A DNA stretch of 9,571 bases from Desulfovibrio sp. (GCA_031270875.1 JAISXC010000196.1:1-9571), one strand, 5' to 3'. Positions 1-7,063 are shown, numbered from the stretch's first letter. A program made the numbers and translations. Notes: generated by a model from the letters alone, not told the origin.

Positions 1-396
1 GGCTGGGATGGCGAAGAAACTAGCGGTTTTACAGGTGAAAAGGGCAACGAATATATGCTTGTTTTCAAAAAACACGACGAGGCGGGGGAAAACATCAAGG
101 GAGTGGTGAGCGTTTTTCTTCTCCCTCCCCTGCGGGACAGTCCGGCAGAAATCGCCGGAAAACTGGCCTCCATGCAGGAGAACAGCACAACTCCCTGTCA
201 GGAGGGAAATTTCTGGACATTCAGCGGCGAGCCCCGGACGCAGGGTTTCAAGGCTCCCGCCGTGACCCGGGTCAATGCCACGCCAAAGCATGTCCTGATT
301 ATCATCGTTCAAGACCCTGAACACTTGGGCGGGGACAAACTTTTTGCCAGTCTTAAGGGCCTGACGCCCGAAAGCAGGGAAGCTCTGGGCCGATGA
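1..396 (+). CDS. Unidentified protein, 3' end only (convergent to the ribosomal operon)
   Basis: The reading frame is open from the first base of the window to a TGA at 394-396, giving 131 residues; the true start lies outside the window. The internal ATG at 55 is probably not the start, because the codons before it (reading GWDGEETSGF and on) look like ordinary coding sequence. I do not recognise the family. The visible part has no membrane segment and one cysteine. It appears to alternate strands and helices: a hydrophobic strand (KGVVSVFLLPP), a helix starting PAEIAGKLASM, a strand (NFWTFSG), a strong strand (KHVLIIIVQDP) and a short last helix (DKLFASLKGL). This layout vaguely resembles the C-terminal half of small PsbP/DcrB-like secreted domains, but that is a guess from pattern only. 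It converges on rplQ and shares the terminator between them, so it belongs to a different transcription unit from the ribosomal genes. Confidence 0.7.
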   Translation, partial: GWDGEETSGFTGEKGNEYMLVFKKHDEAGENIKGVVSVFLLPPLRDSPAEIAGKLASMQENSTTPCQEGNFWTFSGEPRTQGFKAPAVTRVNATPKHVLIIIVQDPEHLGGDKLFASLKGLTPESREALGR

Positions 397-410
397 CGAA
401 ATTTAACAAT

Positions 411-436
411 AAAAAAGGGCCGCAGGCCCCTTTCTT
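411..436. terminator. Hairpin terminator shared by the converging transcripts
   Basis: In the 60-nt spacer between the two converging genes, GGGCC (417-421) pairs with GGCCC (425-429) around a 3-nt loop. Flanking A residues at 411-416 and T residues at 431-433 can extend the stem past a bulged C430. Read on the minus strand, the stem is followed at once by six T residues and then ATT, a good Rho-independent terminator for the rplQ end of the operon. Read on the plus strand, the tail is TTTCTT, weaker but usable for the unidentified gene. The element lies 20 nt past the rplQ stop codon. Confidence 0.85.
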
Positions 437-456
437 GCTGTCACAACGAAAAAAAA

Positions 457-903
457 TTACCGGATGCCGACTTTTTCGCCCGAGGCGTCCGCATCGGCAC
501 CCCCGGCCTTTTTGACTTTGCCGGCAACCTTGGCCTCCGCATCGGCCGCGCGGGAAAACTCAATGATGACCATAGGAGCATTGTCTCCCCTGCGCGGCAT
601 GGACAGTTTCAAAATCCGGGTGTAGCCGCCCGGCACGCCGGCAAAAACTGGGCCTATCTCGTCAAAAAGACGTTTCACAAGCGCATGGTCGTTCAGAGCG
701 CGAAAGGCCTGACGTCTGGAGTGGAGGTCATTGCGTTTGGCGAGGGAAATCAGCGGCTCAACCACCCGGCGCAAATCCTTGGCCTTCATTTCCGTGGTGC
801 GGATCCTGCCATGAATCAGCAGGGCCTTGGCCAAATTCTGCATCAGCGCCTTACGGTGGGCGGGGCTACGCGAAAACTTCCTGCCGGAATTGCTATGCCT
901 CAT
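457..903 (-). CDS. rplQ: 50S ribosomal protein L17
   Basis: L17 is a large-subunit protein near the peptide exit tunnel. The 148-residue product has the family's features: the basic N-terminus [10 protein letters not shown], the block [19 protein letters not shown] at residues 11-29, the [14 protein letters not shown] segment (33-46) and the C-terminal [14 protein letters not shown] and [11 protein letters not shown] segments (87-116). The ATG at 901-903 is chosen because it gives the standard N-terminus and has GAGAG 7 nt upstream. This start lies inside the end of rpoA, an 11-nt overlap in a different frame, which suggests translational coupling. After residue 118 there is a tail of about 30 residues rich in Ala, Lys, Asp and Gly that is absent from the 127-residue E. 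coli protein. It is the last gene of the operon and is followed by the hairpin terminator. Confidence 0.97.
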   Translation of the reverse strand: MRHSNSGRKFSRSPAHRKALMQNLAKALLIHGRIRTTEMKAKDLRRVVEPLISLAKRNDLHSRRQAFRALNDHALVKRLFDEIGPVFAGVPGGYTRILKLSMPRRGDNAPMVIIEFSRAADAEAKVAGKVKKAGGADADASGEKVGIR

Positions 904-1936
904 TTTGCTGCTCTCTTTTCCATTCCTGATATTTCTTGTCAAAGCCGTCAAGTTTCATTTCAAAATCAAGACCGAGGTTCAAAAGTACTCCCTTGATTTC
1001 ATCCAATGATTTACGGCCAAAATTCTTTGTTCTGAGCATTTCTGCCTCAGACCGCTGGACAAGCTCGCCCACAAAGGCAATATTGGCGCTGCGCAGGCAG
1101 TTTGTGGCGCGTACCGACAGCTCCAAATCGTCAATATGCTTGAAAAGGGCCTCATTCCAATCGCTGCCGTCAGAACCGCACGCTCCGCGCTCCCCGGGGA
1201 CATGGTCATCGAAATTGATAAAAACGGAAATTTGATCCTTTATGATTTTCGCGCTGTAGGCAACGGCGTCTTCCGGCGTAACCGAACCGTCGGTCCAGAC
1301 ATCCAGTATCAGGCGGTCATAGTTTGTCATCTGCCCCACGCGGGCCTGTTCAACACTGTAGGCGACCTTGCGCACGGGAGAAAAACTGGAGTCAAGCTTA
1401 ACAAGGCCGATTTCGTCAGAAAGCCCCTCGTGCATATCGGCGGACACATAGCCCTTGCCCATGCGAGCCTCAAACTCCATCTCCAAAACAACATCTTCCG
1501 TCAGAGTGGCGATGTGCTGCCCTAAATTCAGAATTTCAACATTGTGCGTTGTGGCAATCTGGCCGGCTGTCACCACACCCTTGCCTGCGGCGCGCAGAGT
1601 CAAACGCTGGGGCGCGTCTGTCTCCATGCGCAGCCGCACCTGCTTCAGATTGAGCACTATATCGGTTATATCTTCCAACACGCCGTGGACCGTGGTAAAC
1701 TCATGTTGCACGCCGGCAATTTTCACAGCCACAAAGGCAGCCCCCTGCAGGGAAGCCAGAAGAACGCGCCGCAGGGCATTGCCGATGGTGGTTCCATACC
1801 CTCTTTCCAAGGGCTCACAGACAAATTTGCCGTGAGAAGCATCGGTTGCCCCTTCTTCGCGTAAAATGCGATCCGGCTTGACGAGCTCGGACCAGTTGCG
1901 CGCATTGATAAGGCGTTCGCCCTGTTTGATAAGCAT
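893..1936 (-). CDS. rpoA: DNA-directed RNA polymerase alpha subunit
   Basis: Two copies of this 347-residue subunit form the scaffold on which the beta and beta-prime subunits assemble; the C-terminal domain contacts UP-element DNA and activators. The N-terminal domain covers about residues 1-240, with the dimerisation segment around [20 protein letters not shown] (41-60) and the EARMGKGYV motif (156-164). A flexible linker (about 243-262) leads to the C-terminal domain, with [11 protein letters not shown] (276-286) and [12 protein letters not shown] (304-315). R276, N279, G307, K309 and S310 correspond to the E. coli DNA-contact residues R265, N268, G296, K298 and S299. The ATG start has a strong GCGGGGGA site just upstream that lies in the 11-nt gap after rpsD. 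The gene sits between rpsD and rplQ as in the usual alpha operon. The Gly/Ser/Asp-rich linker with a cysteine at 253 is slightly unusual. Confidence 0.99.
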   Translation of the reverse strand: MLIKQGERLINARNWSELVKPDRILREEGATDASHGKFVCEPLERGYGTTIGNALRRVLLASLQGAAFVAVKIAGVQHEFTTVHGVLEDITDIVLNLKQVRLRMETDAPQRLTLRAAGKGVVTAGQIATTHNVEILNLGQHIATLTEDVVLEMEFEARMGKGYVSADMHEGLSDEIGLVKLDSSFSPVRKVAYSVEQARVGQMTNYDRLILDVWTDGSVTPEDAVAYSAKIIKDQISVFINFDDHVPGERGACGSDGSDWNEALFKHIDDLELSVRATNCLRSANIAFVGELVQRSEAEMLRTKNFGRKSLDEIKGVLLNLGLDFEMKLDGFDKKYQEWKREQQNEA

Positions 1937-1947
1937 GCGTCCCCCGC

Positions 1948-2574
1948 TTATTTCGAATAAAGTTCAACAATCAACTGCTCATTGACAGGGAACTGAATGT
2001 CGTCACGTCGCGGCAAAGCCTTGACGGTCCCTTTGAAGTCGACGCCGGCGGACTCCAGCCAAACGGGGCAGCCGCGACGGGCAATCACTTCCTGGGATCC
2101 GGCGAGAACAGGAATTTTGCGGTGTTTTTCCGGTACGGCAACCACATCCCCGACTTTTACCTGAAGTGAGGGAATGTTCACCTTGCGCCCGTTAAGGGTA
2201 AAAATGCCGTGACGCACAAGCTGTCGCGCCTGGTTGCGGGAATTGGCAAAACCCAGACGGTACACCACGTTGTCCAAACGGCGCTCCAGCATAATGAGGA
2301 GATTTGCTCCGGTAACTCCCTTCTGCATTTCAGCTTTTTCAAAATAACCGCGGAACTGACGCTCCAGCAGACCGTAAGCGCGACGGGTTTTCTGCTTTTC
2401 GCGCAGTTGGACGGCGTATTCACTCATCTTTTTACGAGCCCTGCCGTGCTGACCGGGAGCATAGGGGCGACGATCGTAACCGCATTTATCCGTAAAACAA
2501 CGATCACCCTTCAAAAAAAGCTTGCCTCCCTCACGACGGCAAATACGGCATTTGGCTTCGGTATATTTGGCCAT
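1948..2574 (-). CDS. rpsD: 30S ribosomal protein S4 (zinc-binding form)
   Basis: S4 binds the 5' domain of 16S rRNA, starts small-subunit assembly and lines the mRNA entry channel. The 208-residue protein has the normal length. Its N-terminal region carries four cysteines, C9 and C12 then C26 and C31, which is the zinc-binding arrangement found in some bacterial S4 proteins and lost in others. The S4 RNA-binding domain spans about residues 97-150 ([20 protein letters not shown] at 91-110, then [13 protein letters not shown] and NGRKVNIPS). The ATG is preceded by GAGGA at a 6-nt spacing, and a small inverted repeat lies just upstream of that site. In E. coli S4 represses its own operon through a leader RNA before rpsM; I could not identify such a structure here. 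Confidence 0.98.
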   Translation of the reverse strand: MAKYTEAKCRICRREGGKLFLKGDRCFTDKCGYDRRPYAPGQHGRARKKMSEYAVQLREKQKTRRAYGLLERQFRGYFEKAEMQKGVTGANLLIMLERRLDNVVYRLGFANSRNQARQLVRHGIFTLNGRKVNIPSLQVKVGDVVAVPEKHRKIPVLAGSQEVIARRGCPVWLESAGVDFKGTVKALPRRDDIQFPVNEQLIVELYSK

Positions 2575-2614
2575 GTACTGTCCTCTTCAATGCTGCATTG
2601 TCCCTGAAACCCAA

Positions 2615-3004
2615 TCAGACGCGCCGGCGTTTCGGCGGGCGGCAACCGTTGTGCGGGATGGGCGTGACATCCCGGATGAAGGCCACACGAAAACCCGCCG
2701 AGGCGATGGCGCGCATGGCGGCCTCACGACCTGAACCAGGCCCCCTGACATAAACGCCCACTGTGCGCATGCCGTTGTCCTGCGCTTTGCGCGCAGCCGT
2801 TTCGGCCGCCACCTGGGCGGCAAAAGGCGTGGACTTGCGCGATCCCTTGAAACCGCTCTGCCCGGAAGAAGCCCAGGAAACGGCATTTCCGCGCGTATCG
2901 GTAAAGGTAATAATGGTATTGTTGAACGAGGCCTGAATATGCACCAAACCGACAGGCACGTTCTTTCTTTCCTTCTTTTTGGCCACCTTTCTTGGTCTTG
3001 CCAT
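2615..3004 (-). CDS. rpsK: 30S ribosomal protein S11
   Basis: S11 sits on the platform of the small subunit and helps shape the mRNA exit region. The product from the chosen start is 129 residues, the same as in E. coli. It shows a basic N-terminus ([15 protein letters not shown]), [19 protein letters not shown] (about 19-37), the [20 protein letters not shown] segment, and the conserved C-terminus with [12 protein letters not shown] and [18 protein letters not shown]. The ATG at 3002-3004 is chosen over an in-frame TTG/ATG pair 12-18 nt upstream, because GAGGG lies 8 nt before it and the N-terminus then matches the family. Spacing to rpsM is 22 nt and to rpsD 40 nt. It ends with TGA. Confidence 0.98.
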   Translation of the reverse strand: MARPRKVAKKKERKNVPVGLVHIQASFNNTIITFTDTRGNAVSWASSGQSGFKGSRKSTPFAAQVAAETAARKAQDNGMRTVGVYVRGPGSGREAAMRAIASAGFRVAFIRDVTPIPHNGCRPPKRRRV

Positions 3005-3026
3005 CTGGCTGTCCCTCATCAATCAA

Positions 3027-3395
3027 TTATTTCTTTTTGCCAACAGCCCCGCGCCGCGGGCCCTTGCGGGTACGCGCATTGGTGTGGGTGCGCTGGCCGC
3101 GCGCCGGCAAGCCGCGCCGGTGGCGCAGTCCGCGGTAGCAACCGATATCCATAAGCCGTTTGATACTGCCGGAAATTTCGCGGCGTAAATCGCCCTCCAC
3201 CTTGTAGTGCTGTTCGAGTTCCTTGCGAATCTCGTTGACTTCGTCAGCCGAGAGGTCGTCAATACCCCTCTCCCAGTTGACGCCGGTGGTATCCAGAATT
3301 TTCAAGGCCGCGGAGCGGCCTATGCCGTAAATATAGGTGAGCGCAATGTCCACCCGCTTGCCGCGCGGCAAATCAACACCTGCTATTCTCGCCAC
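3027..3395 (-). CDS. rpsM: 30S ribosomal protein S13 (GTG start)
   Basis: S13 lies in the head of the small subunit, where it contacts the P-site tRNA and the large subunit. The 122-residue product has the conserved N-terminus [19 protein letters not shown], the [14 protein letters not shown] segment (21-34), the helix-turn region [20 protein letters not shown] (69-88), and the basic C-terminal tail [20 protein letters not shown] that contacts tRNA. The start codon is GTG, with GGGAG 7 nt upstream, only 15 nt after rpmJ. It is the only clear non-ATG start among the genes here. The position after rpmJ and before rpsK is the standard alpha-operon order. Confidence 0.98.
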   Translation of the reverse strand: MARIAGVDLPRGKRVDIALTYIYGIGRSAALKILDTTGVNWERGIDDLSADEVNEIRKELEQHYKVEGDLRREISGSIKRLMDIGCYRGLRHRRGLPARGQRTHTNARTRKGPRRGAVGKKK

Positions 3396-3410
3396 AGATT
3401 TACTCCCGCC

Positions 3411-3524
3411 CTATCCCTGGCGCTGCTTGTGCCGGGGGTTTTCACAAATAACCCTAAGAACACCCCTGCGCCGTATCAGCTTGCAATTTGGGCACATTTT
3501 CTTGACGGACGGTCTTACTTTCAT
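3411..3524 (-). CDS. rpmJ: 50S ribosomal protein L36 (zinc-binding form)
   Basis: L36 is the smallest large-subunit protein and stabilises 23S rRNA folding. The 37-residue product [14 protein letters not shown]... carries C11, C14, C27 and H32, the zinc-ribbon ligands of the cysteine-containing form, and ends in the standard KHKQRQG-like tail (here HKQRQG). The frame stays open upstream to 3605, but the ATG at 3522-3524 is clearly the start: it gives the family N-terminus and has GGAG 6 nt upstream. It follows map after a 77-nt gap that holds a possible promoter, and it precedes rpsM by 15 nt. It is therefore the first gene of the alpha part of the cluster. Confidence 0.97.
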   Translation of the reverse strand: MKVRPSVKKMCPNCKLIRRRGVLRVICENPRHKQRQG

Positions 3525-3575
3525 ACCTGTCTCCAGTAATGGCATCAGCCGAAGCAATTCAGTGTAAGAACAGAT

Positions 3576-3605
3576 ATTTTTGCCAGTTTTACTTTGATTT
3601 GTCAA
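3576..3605 (-). promoter_or_regulatory. Candidate internal promoter upstream of rpmJ
   Basis: A perfect TTGACA (-35) is read on the minus strand at 3605-3600, embedded in the map stop codon (GC TTGACA). The best -10 is AAAAAT at 3581-3576, after an 18-nt spacer, matching 4 of 6 consensus bases. The surrounding 3560-3605 stretch is clearly richer in A and T than the neighbouring genes. A start near 3569 would give a leader of about 45 nt before rpmJ. The -35 is strong but the -10 is weak, so this is a candidate only. Confidence 0.4.
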
Positions 3606-4396
3606 GCGTTAATTACATGGCGCTCAAGGCCCCGGTCGGAAATACTCAAAATCCTGGGTTCGCCGTGCGTTATGGCCACACTGTGCTCAAAATGGGCTGC
3701 CAACCTTCTGTCACGGGTGACAGCCGTCCATTTGTCCTCCAGAATATCCACTTCATATGTTCCTTCCGTCACCATCGGTTCAATGGCGATAACCATGCCG
3801 GGTTGAAGGGTGATGCCGCGGAAGGCGGGCTTAAAATTGGGGACTTCCGGCTTTTCATGCATCCTGACGCCAACACCGTGCCCGACAAAACGCCGCACGA
3901 CATTGAAACCCGCGGATTCCACAAACTGCTGCACCGCGGCGCCGATGTCATAGACATTATTGCCTGGTCTGGCCTTGCCAATGCCGATGTAAAGGCTTTC
4001 CTCCGTAATCCGCACGAGTTTTTGAGCCTCATCGCTTACCCTGCCGACCGGCCAGGTACGAGCGGCATCACCGACAAAGCCTTCATAAACAACACCCACG
4101 TCAACGCTGACTATATCTCCCTCCACAAGCCTTCTGGCCGAAGGGAAACCATGAACCACCTGCTCGTTCACTGAGCAGCATACGGCGTAAGGGTAACCGA
4201 AATACCCCTGGAAAGCCGGCTTTACCTTATGTTTCACGCAGATGTCCAGGGTGAGCTCTTCAATGCGCATGGTTTCAAGATCGGGCGCGATTATGTCGCC
4301 GACGGCATCAAGAATATTAGCCACTATGCGGTTGGCTTCCGCAAGGCAGGCAATTTCACGCTCGTTTTTTATGTAGACGCCCTGAAATTTTTTCAT
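3602..4396 (-). CDS. map: Methionine aminopeptidase, type I
   Basis: This cytoplasmic metallopeptidase removes the initiator methionine from nascent proteins when the second residue is small. From the chosen ATG the product is 264 residues, the same as E. coli Map. All five metal ligands are visible: D99 and D110 ([17 protein letters not shown]), H173 ([10 protein letters not shown]), E206 (AIEPMVT) and E237 (EHSVAIT). The catalytic histidines H82 (VVHGFPS) and H180 are also present. The N-terminus [15 protein letters not shown] fits the family. The in-frame frame stays open to a TTG at 4432, but that start would add residues not expected in the family. The ribosome binding site is weak (GAGGG about 14 nt upstream), which leaves the exact start slightly uncertain. 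It follows secY after 47 nt, matching the usual secY-map linkage. Its TGA stop overlaps the candidate promoter for rpmJ. Confidence 0.97.
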   Translation of the reverse strand: MKKFQGVYIKNEREIACLAEANRIVANILDAVGDIIAPDLETMRIEELTLDICVKHKVKPAFQGYFGYPYAVCCSVNEQVVHGFPSARRLVEGDIVSVDVGVVYEGFVGDAARTWPVGRVSDEAQKLVRITEESLYIGIGKARPGNNVYDIGAAVQQFVESAGFNVVRRFVGHGVGVRMHEKPEVPNFKPAFRGITLQPGMVIAIEPMVTEGTYEVDILEDKWTAVTRDRRLAAHFEHSVAITHGEPRILSISDRGLERHVINA

Positions 4397-4443
4397 ATCC
4401 GGGATATCGCCCTCAAAAACACGGTCAGTCAAGGTTCAATCAG

Positions 4444-5757
4444 TCACGCTTTCCCGGTCTTGCGCGCCTTGTGCATGAGCCCCTGATACTGGCTGGAAAT
4501 CATGTGCGATTCCACCTGATTCATAAAGTCCATCGCCACGCCGACGAGTATGAGCAAACTGGTGCCGCCGAAATAGAAGGGGACGTTAAAATTGCCTATC
4601 AGAAACATGGGGAGCAACGACACAAGGGAAATATACACCGCGCCGGAGAGGGTGAGGCGGGAAAGCACAGCGTCAATGTACTGCTGCGTTTTATCCCCCG
4701 GCCTGATGCCGGGAATAAAGCCGCCGGCCTTTTTCAGGTTTTCCGACATGTCCTTGGGGTCAAAAATGATCGCGGTGTAAAAATAGCAGAAGAAGAATAT
4801 CAGAGCCACATAAAGAATATTATAGGCCAGCCCCTGCGGCGAAAAAAACTCGGCCGCACGCTTGACGTATTCATTGGTGGAAAACTGGCCTATGGTTGCC
4901 GGGAAAAGCAGAAGAGAAGAGGCAAATATCGGCGGAATAACCCCGGCGGTATTCAGGCGGAGCGGCAGGTGAGTGTTCTGCCCGCCGAACATTTTCCTGC
5001 CGATCTGACGCTTGGCGTAGCTCACGGGTATGCGCCGCTGGGCGCGTTCCACAAAAACGATGCCCACGGTCACCGCCACCATGAAGACCAGAAGCACCAC
5101 TGCCATGAATATATTCAGATCGCCAGCCTGAATCAGGTCATAGGACTGGATGACGCCGCGGGGAATGCCCACCACGATGCCGCAAAAAATGATCAGGGAT
5201 ATGCCGTTGCCGATACCCCGTTCGGTAATCTGCTCGCCAAGCCACATGACAAGCATTGCCCCCCCAGTGAACGTCATCATGGTCACAAGACGGAAATGCA
5301 AACCCGGAGTCAGAACGACCGGCGTTCCGGCGGGACTCGTCATGTTTTCAAGGCCCACGGCGATGCCGAGGCCCTGCACCAGGGTGATCAGTACGGTGAG
5401 ATAGCGCGTGTACTGCGTGATCTTCCTGCGCCCGGCCTGGCCTTCCTCCTTGGCCATGCGCTTGATGTCGGGGCTTACAACCTGCAAAAGCTGCATGATG
5501 ATGGAAGCGGAAATATAAGGCATTACTCCGAGGGCGAACACGGAGACATTGCTCAGACCGCCGCCGGAAAACATGTCAAAAAGACTGAAGAGGGTGCCGG
5601 ACATGCTCTCAAAAAAGGCCGCGATCGCCGCGGCGTCAACGCCGGGAATAGGCACATGCACGCCGATGCGATAGCAACAGAGAATAAAAAACGTCCAGCC
5701 GAGACGCTTTGCGAGATCTGGCTGGCCTGCCATTGTGCTTGCCGGTGTTGCCGCCAT
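4444..5757 (-). CDS. secY: Preprotein translocase subunit SecY
   Basis: SecY is the inner-membrane channel of the Sec system, working with SecE, SecG and SecA to export or insert proteins. From the chosen start it has 437 residues and about ten hydrophobic segments. Landmarks are TM1 (about 20-38), the plug and TM2 region (GTLFSLFDMFSGGGLSN at 54-70, then ALGVMPYISASIIMQLLQVV), the SPDIKRMAKEEGQAGRRKI loop (95-113), WLGEQITERGIGNGISLII (172-190), the basic cytoplasmic loop ERAQRRIPVSYAKRQIGRK (237-255), NTAGVIPPIFAS (269-280), and the SecA-contacting loop from FDPKDMSENLKK to LSRLT (332-369). The ATG at 5755-5757 gives the same N-terminal length as the Desulfovibrio SecY I remember. The site before it is weak (GAG in ACGAG, 6 nt). 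A second ATG lies 8 codons in, and the frame is also open upstream. The 89-nt gap after rplO is the longest in the cluster. Confidence 0.97.
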   Translation of the reverse strand: MAATPASTMAGQPDLAKRLGWTFFILCCYRIGVHVPIPGVDAAAIAAFFESMSGTLFSLFDMFSGGGLSNVSVFALGVMPYISASIIMQLLQVVSPDIKRMAKEEGQAGRRKITQYTRYLTVLITLVQGLGIAVGLENMTSPAGTPVVLTPGLHFRLVTMMTFTGGAMLVMWLGEQITERGIGNGISLIIFCGIVVGIPRGVIQSYDLIQAGDLNIFMAVVLLVFMVAVTVGIVFVERAQRRIPVSYAKRQIGRKMFGGQNTHLPLRLNTAGVIPPIFASSLLLFPATIGQFSTNEYVKRAAEFFSPQGLAYNILYVALIFFFCYFYTAIIFDPKDMSENLKKAGGFIPGIRPGDKTQQYIDAVLSRLTLSGAVYISLVSLLPMFLIGNFNVPFYFGGTSLLILVGVAMDFMNQVESHMISSQYQGLMHKARKTGKA

Positions 5758-5846
5758 GGAAAACTCGTCTGATTTATAGGGTGCGCGGGCGGGAACTCGT
5801 CCAGCGCCGTCTTTCAAAAGGCTTCGTGTCCGCCCACATTGAAAAA

Positions 5847-6347
5847 TTACGGCGATATCGCGCCGGAATCGGCACGAGTCCGGCTGTCGCTCTTCCCAGC
5901 CGCTTCCAGCTCCACAACCGTTCCGCCCGCCTGACGGATTTTATCCGCCGCGGCGCGGCTGAAGCGATGGGCTTCCACAGTGAGGGCGGCGGTAAGCTCT
6001 CCACGGGAAAGAATCTTCACGGGCGCTCCCATACGGGCGAGACCGCGGGCATAAATGTCATCCAGCGTGATGTTGTTCTTTCCTTCAAAGGCGTCAAGAA
6101 GAGAATCCAGGTTGATAACCTCGTACGTAACCTTGAACATGGCATTTTTGAAACCGTGCTTGGGCAGGCGGCGCTGCAGGGGCATCTGTCCGCCCTCAAA
6201 GCCGGGGCGCACGCCACCGCCGGAACGGGCGTTCTGCCCCTTATGCCCCCTGCCTGCCGTGCAGCCCAGGCCGGATCCGGAACCCCTGCCCACGCGACGG
6301 CGTTTCTTGCGCTCTTCGGGAAAAGGAAAAATGTCGTGCAATTGCAT
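5847..6347 (-). CDS. rplO: 50S ribosomal protein L15, with C-terminal extension
   Basis: L15 binds 23S rRNA late in large-subunit assembly. The 166-residue product has the standard N-terminus MQLHDIFPFPEERKKRRRVG, the glycine-rich rRNA-binding segment RGSGSGLGCTAGRGHKGQNA (21-40), RSGGGVRPGFEGGQMPLQRR (41-60), and the C-terminal globular part ending near AADKIRQAGGTVVEL (133-147). The ATG at 6345-6347 is chosen over an upstream in-frame codon because AGGAG lies 6 nt before it and the family N-terminus follows. The family usually ends soon after the GGTVVEL-like strand, at about 144-150 residues. Here about 18 extra residues (AAGKSDSRTRADSGAISP) follow before TAA. I see no sign of a frameshift in the sequence itself. 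It follows rpmD by 22 nt. Confidence 0.97.
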   Translation of the reverse strand: MQLHDIFPFPEERKKRRRVGRGSGSGLGCTAGRGHKGQNARSGGGVRPGFEGGQMPLQRRLPKHGFKNAMFKVTYEVINLDSLLDAFEGKNNITLDDIYARGLARMGAPVKILSRGELTAALTVEAHRFSRAAADKIRQAGGTVVELEAAGKSDSRTRADSGAISP

Positions 6348-6369
6348 TTGTGGCTCCTGATGCCGCCGT

Positions 6370-6546
6370 CTACTCAACAACAGCTACAAGATGTGAAACT
6401 TTTTGAATGATGCCCCGAATGGCGGGGGTATCCCTGAACGTCTTCACCATTTCCCGGCGCTTGAGCCCAAGGGCGTCAAGCTGCCTGCGCTGCGCGGGCG
6501 TTGTGCCGATGCGCGAACGGATGAGTTTTATCCTGATTTCCGGCAT
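6370..6546 (-). CDS. rpmD: 50S ribosomal protein L30
   Basis: L30 is a small large-subunit protein. The 58-residue product starts MPEIRIKLIRSRIGTTPAQR, continues RQLDALGLKRREMVKTFRDT and ends PAIRGIIQKVSHLVAVVE, followed by TAG. This has the family's usual length and pattern: an N-terminal strand, the SRIGTTPAQRRQLDALGLKR helix region with its family-typical Leu-Gly-Leu-Arg/Lys stretch, the T(P)AIRGII strand and a final VSHLVAVVE strand. The start has GAGGA 6 nt upstream, and the gap to the rpsE stop is only 2 nt. The position between rpsE and rplO is the canonical one, which supports the call. Confidence 0.96.
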   Translation of the reverse strand: MPEIRIKLIRSRIGTTPAQRRQLDALGLKRREMVKTFRDTPAIRGIIQKVSHLVAVVE

Positions 6547-6548
6547 GA

Positions 6549-7061
6549 CTATTTCCTCGGAGCTTCCAGCTTCTTGCCGCGCAGAAAAGACACCTCTTCG
6601 GAACTGCGCAGGGCGACAAGCCCCTGCATTGTGGCGCGAAGCACATTATGGGGATTGTTTGTGCCGATAGCCTTGGCAAGCACATCGCGTACGCCCACGG
6701 CCTCCATCAGTGCGCGGACGGCGCCGCCGGCGATAATGCCCGTGCCCTGCGAAGCGGGCTTCAGCATAACCTGCCCGGCGCCAAAGCGGCCGAGCACTTC
6801 ATACGGCAGCGTGCCCTCAACAAGGGGCACCCGGACACGGTTCTTGCGCGCGCGCTCCGTCGCCTTGCGCAACGCTTCCGGAACTTCATGGGCCTTGCCC
6901 AGGCCAAAACCGACGCCACCCCTGCCGTCGCCCACAACCACCAGGGCGCTGAAGCTGAAACGGCGACCTCCCTTTACCACTTTGGCCACGCGGTTCAGTG
7001 AAACAATTTTTTCAATTTCACCCAGTTCATTCTGTTGGCTTTCAGCATGTTCCTGCCGCAT
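6549..7061 (-). CDS. rpsE: 30S ribosomal protein S5
   Basis: S5 lies at the mRNA entry side of the small subunit, where it affects decoding accuracy and helps unwind mRNA. The 170-residue product has the N-terminal double-stranded-RNA-binding-like domain (about 14-77: [20 protein letters not shown], then [20 protein letters not shown]) and the C-terminal domain (about 90-150: [52 protein letters not shown]). The ATG at 7059-7061 is preferred over an in-frame TTG overlapping the rplR stop, because GGAG lies 8 nt before the ATG but only 2 nt before the TTG. Only 2 nt separate it from the rplR stop, which points to coupled translation. The last residues LEAPRK form a short basic tail. Confidence 0.98.
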   Translation of the reverse strand: MRQEHAESQQNELGEIEKIVSLNRVAKVVKGGRRFSFSALVVVGDGRGGVGFGLGKAHEVPEALRKATERARKNRVRVPLVEGTLPYEVLGRFGAGQVMLKPASQGTGIIAGGAVRALMEAVGVRDVLAKAIGTNNPHNVLRATMQGLVALRSSEEVSFLRGKKLEAPRK

Positions 7062-7063
7062 AA

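Noticed and set aside
904..951. Longer N-terminus for L17 (16 extra residues)
   Set aside because: The extra codons lie within rpoA and do not resemble the L17 N-terminus; the ATG at 903 gives [10 protein letters not shown] with a good ribosome binding site.
3539..4174. A 211-codon plus-strand open frame opposite map
   Set aside because: The minus-strand frame has all Map catalytic residues; the plus-strand frame has none of any known family.
4471..5772. A 433-codon plus-strand open frame opposite secY
   Set aside because: It lies entirely antisense to a clear secY. Its product is histidine-rich with no recognisable domain, typical of the complement of a GC-rich membrane-protein gene.
5758..5800. 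TATAAA read on the minus strand upstream of secY as a promoter -10
   Set aside because: No acceptable -35 hexamer is found 16-18 nt upstream; the sequence there is GC-rich (GTTCCCGCCCGCGC).
5709..6410. A 233-codon plus-strand open frame opposite rplO and rpmD
   Set aside because: It crosses the boundaries of secY, rplO and rpmD on the other strand, and its product shows no coherent domain.
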